This document shows positions 5,395-6,746 of a DNA stretch of 6,746 nt, one piece after another; the first letter of the stretch is position 1; each line of letters starts with the position of its first letter. The position numbers and the translations under genes are program-made. Below the pieces are notes generated by a model that saw nothing but the letters and a program-made list of their open reading frames with translations, had not been told where the DNA came from and ran no database searches. Origin of the DNA: Methanomicrobium sp. (lineage in GTDB: Archaea > Halobacteriota > Methanomicrobia > Methanomicrobiales > Methanomicrobiaceae); NCBI GenBank assembly GCA_017553245.1, contig JAFZMT010000151.1, forward strand, positions 1 to 6,746. The letters run 5' to 3'.

Positions 5395-5402
5395 ATATAT
5401 TA
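5395..5402 (-). promoter_or_regulatory. TATA-like box of the membrane-protein gene
   Basis: The minus strand reads TAATATAT at 60-67 bases before the ATG at 5335, giving a predicted leader of about 35 bases. A second AT-rich element (TTTATTATAC, 5362-5371) is closer and would give an almost leaderless message, so the choice is uncertain. Confidence 0.4.
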
Positions 5403-5497
5403 TCTCTTATCGAATAATTGATTGCCCCTGTTGAGAGCGGCACCGGAGACCGGAATCGGACAGAACGCCGGAACCGACTCTTTCGAATACGGGCAGG

Positions 5498-5644
5498 ATG
5501 ATATTGTTGAGTAAAAAACCCGATTACGGGTCATACGGCTCCCGTATACTGACCGTTGTTTTGATTCTGACGGTGTTGACCGCTTTTATGGCGGTTTATG
5601 CCTTCAGTCATGCGGTGCGGAGAAACGGATGCCGAAAGAATTAA
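5498..5644 (+). CDS. Possible 48-residue single-span membrane peptide
   Basis: From the ATG at 5498 the plus strand encodes a short polar N-terminus (MILLSKKPDYGSYGSR), one clear hydrophobic helix (ILTVVLILTVLTAFMAVYAF, about residues 17-36) and a basic end (AVRRNGCRKN) before TAA. This layout is that of a genuine small membrane protein, and the codon use is less T-rich than the minus-strand frame that overlaps it. Weak points: no strong ribosome-binding site precedes the ATG (only GGGCAGG directly before it), and TTG at 5504 or 5507 with AGGATGAT in front is an alternative start. It could also be a chance frame or the relic of a longer gene. No function can be assigned. Confidence 0.38.
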   Translation: MILLSKKPDYGSYGSRILTVVLILTVLTAFMAVYAFSHAVRRNGCRKN

Positions 5645-5704
5645 TCCGAAGAGGTTTTGCTCAAAAGTCAGACCGCAAATCAAAGAAAAACCTGTAATAA
5701 CAGA

Positions 5705-5784
5705 GAATAACCGACCAAACCCATGAATAACCGACAAGACTTGAGAATAACCGACAAAACCCGAAAGATAACTGACCAAACCTA
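5705..5784. repeat. Four 20-bp tandem repeats, consensus GAATAACCGACMAAACCC
   Basis: Units begin at 5705, 5725, 5745 and 5765: GAATAACCGACCAAACCCAT, GAATAACCGACAAGACTTGA, GAATAACCGACAAAACCCGA and a more diverged AAGATAACTGACCAAACCTA. Further decayed pieces (ACCGACCAAACGAACC) follow to about 5818. A period of 20 is not a multiple of three, which argues against a coding role. There are no spacers, so this is not a CRISPR array. Confidence 0.75.
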
Positions 5785-5846
5785 AAGCACCTAACAAAAC
5801 ACCGACCAAACGAACCAAATCAGCAATCCGAACATCACCGGAATAA

Positions 5847-5922
5847 CGCAATAAGTAAACGCAATAATCAGAGCAATAAGAAAACGCAATAATCAGAGCA
5901 ATAAGCAGACGCAATAAGAAAA
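5847..5922. repeat. Six alternating 13/12-bp repeats of CGCAATAAKNARA type (25-bp higher-order unit)
   Basis: Units are CGCAATAAGTAAA, CGCAATAATCAGA, GCAATAAGAAAA, CGCAATAATCAGA, GCAATAAGCAGA and CGCAATAAGAAAA. The 25-bp pairs at 5860-5884 and 5885-5909 differ at only two positions. The array runs directly into the inverted repeat at 5922-5950, upstream of the VTC gene. Confidence 0.75.
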
Positions 5923-5950
5923 GACTGCCGGACCGCAAAATCGGCAGTCT
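5922..5950 (+). repeat. Inverted repeat AGACTGCCG / CGGCAGTCT upstream of the VTC gene
   Basis: AGACTGCCG (5922-5930) and CGGCAGTCT (5942-5950) are exact reverse complements with an 11-base loop, the stem gaining a G-T pair inside. No T-run follows on the plus strand, so a classical terminator is doubtful. It lies 53 bases before the VTC start and could be a leader hairpin or a regulator-binding dyad. Confidence 0.6.
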
Positions 5951-5991
5951 CTCCGTTCTTCATGAAAGAAAGCCCGCATACGACCACTTTT

Positions 5992-5996
5992 AAGGT
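5992..5996 (+). promoter_or_regulatory. Ribosome-binding site deciding the VTC gene start
   Basis: AAGGT is seven bases before the ATG at 6004. The in-frame ATG at 5962 has no such site and overlaps the flank of the inverted repeat, so 6004 is preferred. Confidence 0.5.
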
Positions 5997-6003
5997 AAAT
6001 AAT

Positions 6004-6746
6004 ATGACTCAATACGAAACCGATTGGATGACACCTGCGGAAAAACCGGCGCAGGACCGCATATATACGGATAAGACAGCAAATCCCGAAAAAATGCTGA
6101 AACTCAGAGCTTTTCAGGCAGAGATGTTTAAGAGAATATCCCTTGAAGAGACAAATAAAAAGGCATCGCTTCTCGACAGAGTCGAGAGCAAATATCTCCT
6201 CTCCGGCGCACAATACGGCAGACTGCTTCGCGAACTTGCGGATTCATACTCCGTCCTCGAAGTCTGCGGCACTGCGGTATCGTCCTATGAGACCTCATAC
6301 TACGACGATGACAGGTTCACGCTCTATTATCAGCACCATAACGGACGTTCCGACCGCTATAAGCTCAGACTGCGGCATTATCTCTCATCCGGCGAGCACT
6401 ATCTGGAGGTAAAGCACAAGACAAACCGCGGCGCCACCCTAAAGAGCAGGATTAACGTCGACGGCGTCGGCGACCGCGAAGTCGGAAGGTTTCTGACCGA
6501 GAAATTTCCGTATGAAGCGGGCAGGTTCCGCCCCGTGCTGAAGACGGTCTATACGAGGATGACGCTTGTCTCCGACGAAGGAAGCGAGAGGATAACGTTC
6601 GATACCGATCTGAGGTTCATGGGCGCGGGGGGATGCTATGACTGCGGCGACCTCGTAATCGCCGAAAGCAAACACGAACGCCTTGCAAATACGCCGGCGC
6701 AGAAGAAGATGAAGGAGTTATCGGTGCGCAAAGCGTCGTTCTCGAA
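6004..6746 (+). CDS. VTC-domain polyphosphate polymerase, C-terminus cut off by window edge
   Basis: The frame gives 247 codons and is still open at the end of the window. After an N-terminal extension of about 55 residues, the VTC (Vtc4-type) polymerase domain begins. Its hallmark tunnel motifs are visible in order: DRVESKYLL (58-66), the strand YETSYYDDDRFTLYY (95-109), YKLRLRHY (119-126), YLEVKHKT (133-140), KTVYTRM (180-186), RITFDTDL (196-203) and VIAESKHERL (218-227). In yeast Vtc4 the basic residues of such motifs bind the polyphosphate chain and a late glutamate binds metal; the equivalents R122, R124, E135, K137, K139, R185 and E221 appear intact. The likely activity is making polyphosphate from ATP, inferred from family. 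No transmembrane segment or SPX domain is seen in the part present. An in-frame ATG at 5962 would add 14 residues. Only the final part of the domain is missing. Confidence 0.88.
   Translation, partial: MTQYETDWMTPAEKPAQDRIYTDKTANPEKMLKLRAFQAEMFKRISLEETNKKASLLDRVESKYLLSGAQYGRLLRELADSYSVLEVCGTAVSSYETSYYDDDRFTLYYQHHNGRSDRYKLRLRHYLSSGEHYLEVKHKTNRGATLKSRINVDGVGDREVGRFLTEKFPYEAGRFRPVLKTVYTRMTLVSDEGSERITFDTDLRFMGAGGCYDCGDLVIAESKHERLANTPAQKKMKELSVRKASFS

Larger units (their letters stand above)
5336..6003. other. 668-bp divergent intergenic region, mostly noncoding
   Basis: This separates the minus-strand membrane-protein/regulator unit from the plus-strand VTC gene. It contains the membrane-gene promoter, a possible 48-codon plus-strand ORF (5498-5644), a four-copy 20-bp array, a six-unit 12-13-bp array and a strong inverted repeat just before the VTC gene. 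From about 5650 to 5925 the plus strand is made very largely of A and C, a marked skew that keeps a minus-strand frame open by composition. Confidence 0.65.

Noticed and set aside
5705..5922. Possible CRISPR array
   Set aside because: The repeats are contiguous, short and degenerate, with no unique spacers and no cas genes in the window.
5531..5938. Hydrophobic 135-codon minus-strand frame
   Set aside because: It starts with TTG, has no ATG until near its end and crosses a 20-bp repeat array that shifts frame at each copy. Its hydrophobicity follows from a T/G-rich strand. A real small membrane protein is not fully excluded.
5893..6213. 106-codon minus-strand frame
   Set aside because: It is antisense to the VTC gene and the upstream hairpin; the plus-strand frame carries clear family motifs.
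6439..6675. 78-codon minus-strand frame near the right edge
   Set aside because: It is antisense to the conserved VTC domain and has no independent support.

Overview
The window looks like chromosomal DNA from a methanogenic euryarchaeon, most likely of the order Methanomicrobiales. The clues are a long FtsZ/tubulin-like GTPase of a type I associate with that group, an archaeal-style one-domain winged-helix regulator, TATA-like promoters, purine-rich Shine-Dalgarno sites and a T-run that could act as an archaeal terminator. The organism assignment is inference from protein style, because no rRNA or other marker is present.

Layout, left to right. (1) Positions 1-165, minus strand: the N-terminal 55 codons of a cation diffusion facilitator (CDF) metal transporter that runs off the left edge. 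(2) 166-373: its promoter region and a T7 tract downstream of the next gene. (3) 374-3706, minus: a 1110-residue FtsZ/tubulin-superfamily protein. It has an N-terminal GTPase-like domain of about 360 residues, a short charged helix, a Q/N-rich prion-like segment, an acidic linker, and a low-complexity tail with several families of internal repeats. (4) 3707-4053: an unusually structured intergenic region holding a TATA-like box, a 15-bp dyad, two larger inverted repeats and an array of about eleven 11-bp AT-rich direct repeats. (5) 4054-4335, minus: a small winged-helix DNA-binding protein. (6) 4346-5335, minus: a seven-helix membrane protein with a long acidic repetitive cytoplasmic-type tail; it lies 10 bp upstream of the winged-helix gene and is probably co-transcribed with it. 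(7) 5336-6003: a noncoding-looking region with a possible 48-codon single-helix membrane peptide, two further tandem repeat arrays and a strong inverted repeat. (8) 6004 to the right edge, plus: the first 247 codons of a VTC-domain polyphosphate polymerase.

The most interesting idea is that genes 3, 5 and 6 and the 11-bp array form one unit. A small winged-helix protein, an iteron-like array and a tubulin/FtsZ-like GTPase are the parts list of bacterial TubR-tubC-TubZ partition systems. Here the parts are chromosomal, archaeal, and joined by a membrane protein. This is a hypothesis from gene order and repeat structure only. A simpler reading is a promoter region with ordinary regulator sites in a genome that tolerates many AT-rich tandem repeats, as the arrays at 5705-5922 suggest.

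Both edge genes (CDF and VTC) are truncated by the window and lack a visible stop, so an ORF finder requiring a stop would miss them.
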